DNA from: Bacteroidales bacterium
Lineage (GTDB): Bacteria; Bacteroidota; Bacteroidia; Bacteroidales; JAADJA01
Direction of reading: 5' to 3'
Length of the DNA: 6,159 nucleotides
Assembly: GCA_029933495.1 (NCBI GenBank)
Contig: JAOZOC010000215.1
Span: 1-6,159, forward strand
Part shown: piece after piece, positions 6,030 through 6,159 of the stretch
How the letters are laid out: every line of letters begins with the position of its first letter
How positions within the stretch are numbered: the stretch's first letter is position 1
Notes under the pieces: generated by a model
The model's database searches: none
What the model saw: the letters and a program-made list of their open reading frames with translations, nothing else
Told to the model about the DNA's origin: nothing
Program-made: the position numbers and the translations under genes

Positions 6030-6159
6030 ATGAACAAATATGTATTAGTTCTTTTTATCAGCATTTTAACATTAAGCAGTTGTAATGTTAACAACCGTAA
6101 AAATACATGTATACCTGAAGAGGAAATGGAAAAAATTGCTCTTGTACTTGAAAAGTATG
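6030..6159 (+). CDS. Small lipoprotein, N-terminal fragment (runs off the window)
   Basis: The frame from the ATG at 6030 stays open for 43 codons to the window edge. The peptide starts MNKYVLVLFISILTLSSC, a short basic end, a hydrophobic core and the lipobox LSSC, so Cys18 is the probable lipidation site. It continues NVNNRKNTCIPEEEMEKIAL followed by VLEKY, with a second cysteine at 27. The residues after Cys18 lack the acidic surface-export signal known in some Bacteroidetes lipoproteins, so a periplasm-facing position is slightly favoured. The IPEEEM...VLEKY stretch faintly recalls the start of DUF4296 lipoproteins, but this is too short to name a family. The predicted promoter at 5955-5986 supports the gene being real. 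The start has A-rich sequence ahead of it but no Shine-Dalgarno, like other genes here. Confidence 0.7.
   Translation, partial: MNKYVLVLFISILTLSSCNVNNRKNTCIPEEEMEKIALVLEKY

Noticed and set aside
5807..6159. tRNA-Phe as an integration site for a mobile element
   Set aside because: No integrase gene and no repeat of the tRNA 3' end is seen downstream. A terminator and an ordinary lipoprotein gene follow.

Overview
The window looks like chromosomal core sequence from a member of the Bacteroidetes (Bacteroidota), probably Bacteroidales-like. It is AT-rich and starts lack clear Shine-Dalgarno sequences. There are promoter elements of the Bacteroidetes type (TTTG, about 20 nt, then TAnnTTTG). The proteins are typical of the phylum: a type III pantothenate kinase, a lipoprotein form of LptC, a FadL-like barrel beginning 'SPYSSFGIG', and a PpiD/SurA-like foldase whose N-terminus reads MAVIGTIRKQSGLL. 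I see no mobile element, CRISPR array, phage gene or obvious recent transfer.

Most of the window (positions 5712 down to 263) is one minus-strand gene train. In transcription order it holds coaX (pantothenate kinase, CoA synthesis), an outer-membrane beta-barrel protein, a secreted tetratricopeptide-repeat (TPR) protein, lptC (LPS export lipoprotein) and a CNNM/CBS/CorC membrane protein. Junctions are tight: 11 nt, 58 nt, 19 nt, then a 1-nt TAATG overlap. After a 211-nt gap the same strand starts a PpiD/SurA-like peptidyl-prolyl isomerase, of which only the first 17 codons fit in the window. Apart from coaX and the CNNM protein, the train encodes exported proteins that build or maintain the envelope: a barrel, a periplasmic helper, an LPS transport factor and a foldase.

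The right end reads the other way. A tRNA-Phe (GAA) gene at 5807-5879 is followed by a good intrinsic terminator. A promoter with both boxes then precedes the start of a small lipoprotein gene that runs off the window at 6159.

The window is largely ordinary housekeeping sequence. The points most worth a second look are the linkage of coaX to envelope genes, the uncharacterised TPR protein and barrel lying between coaX and lptC, the promoter that fixes the coaX start, and the cluster of A-tracts in lptC. I found no convincing evidence of a new defence, mobile or RNA system.
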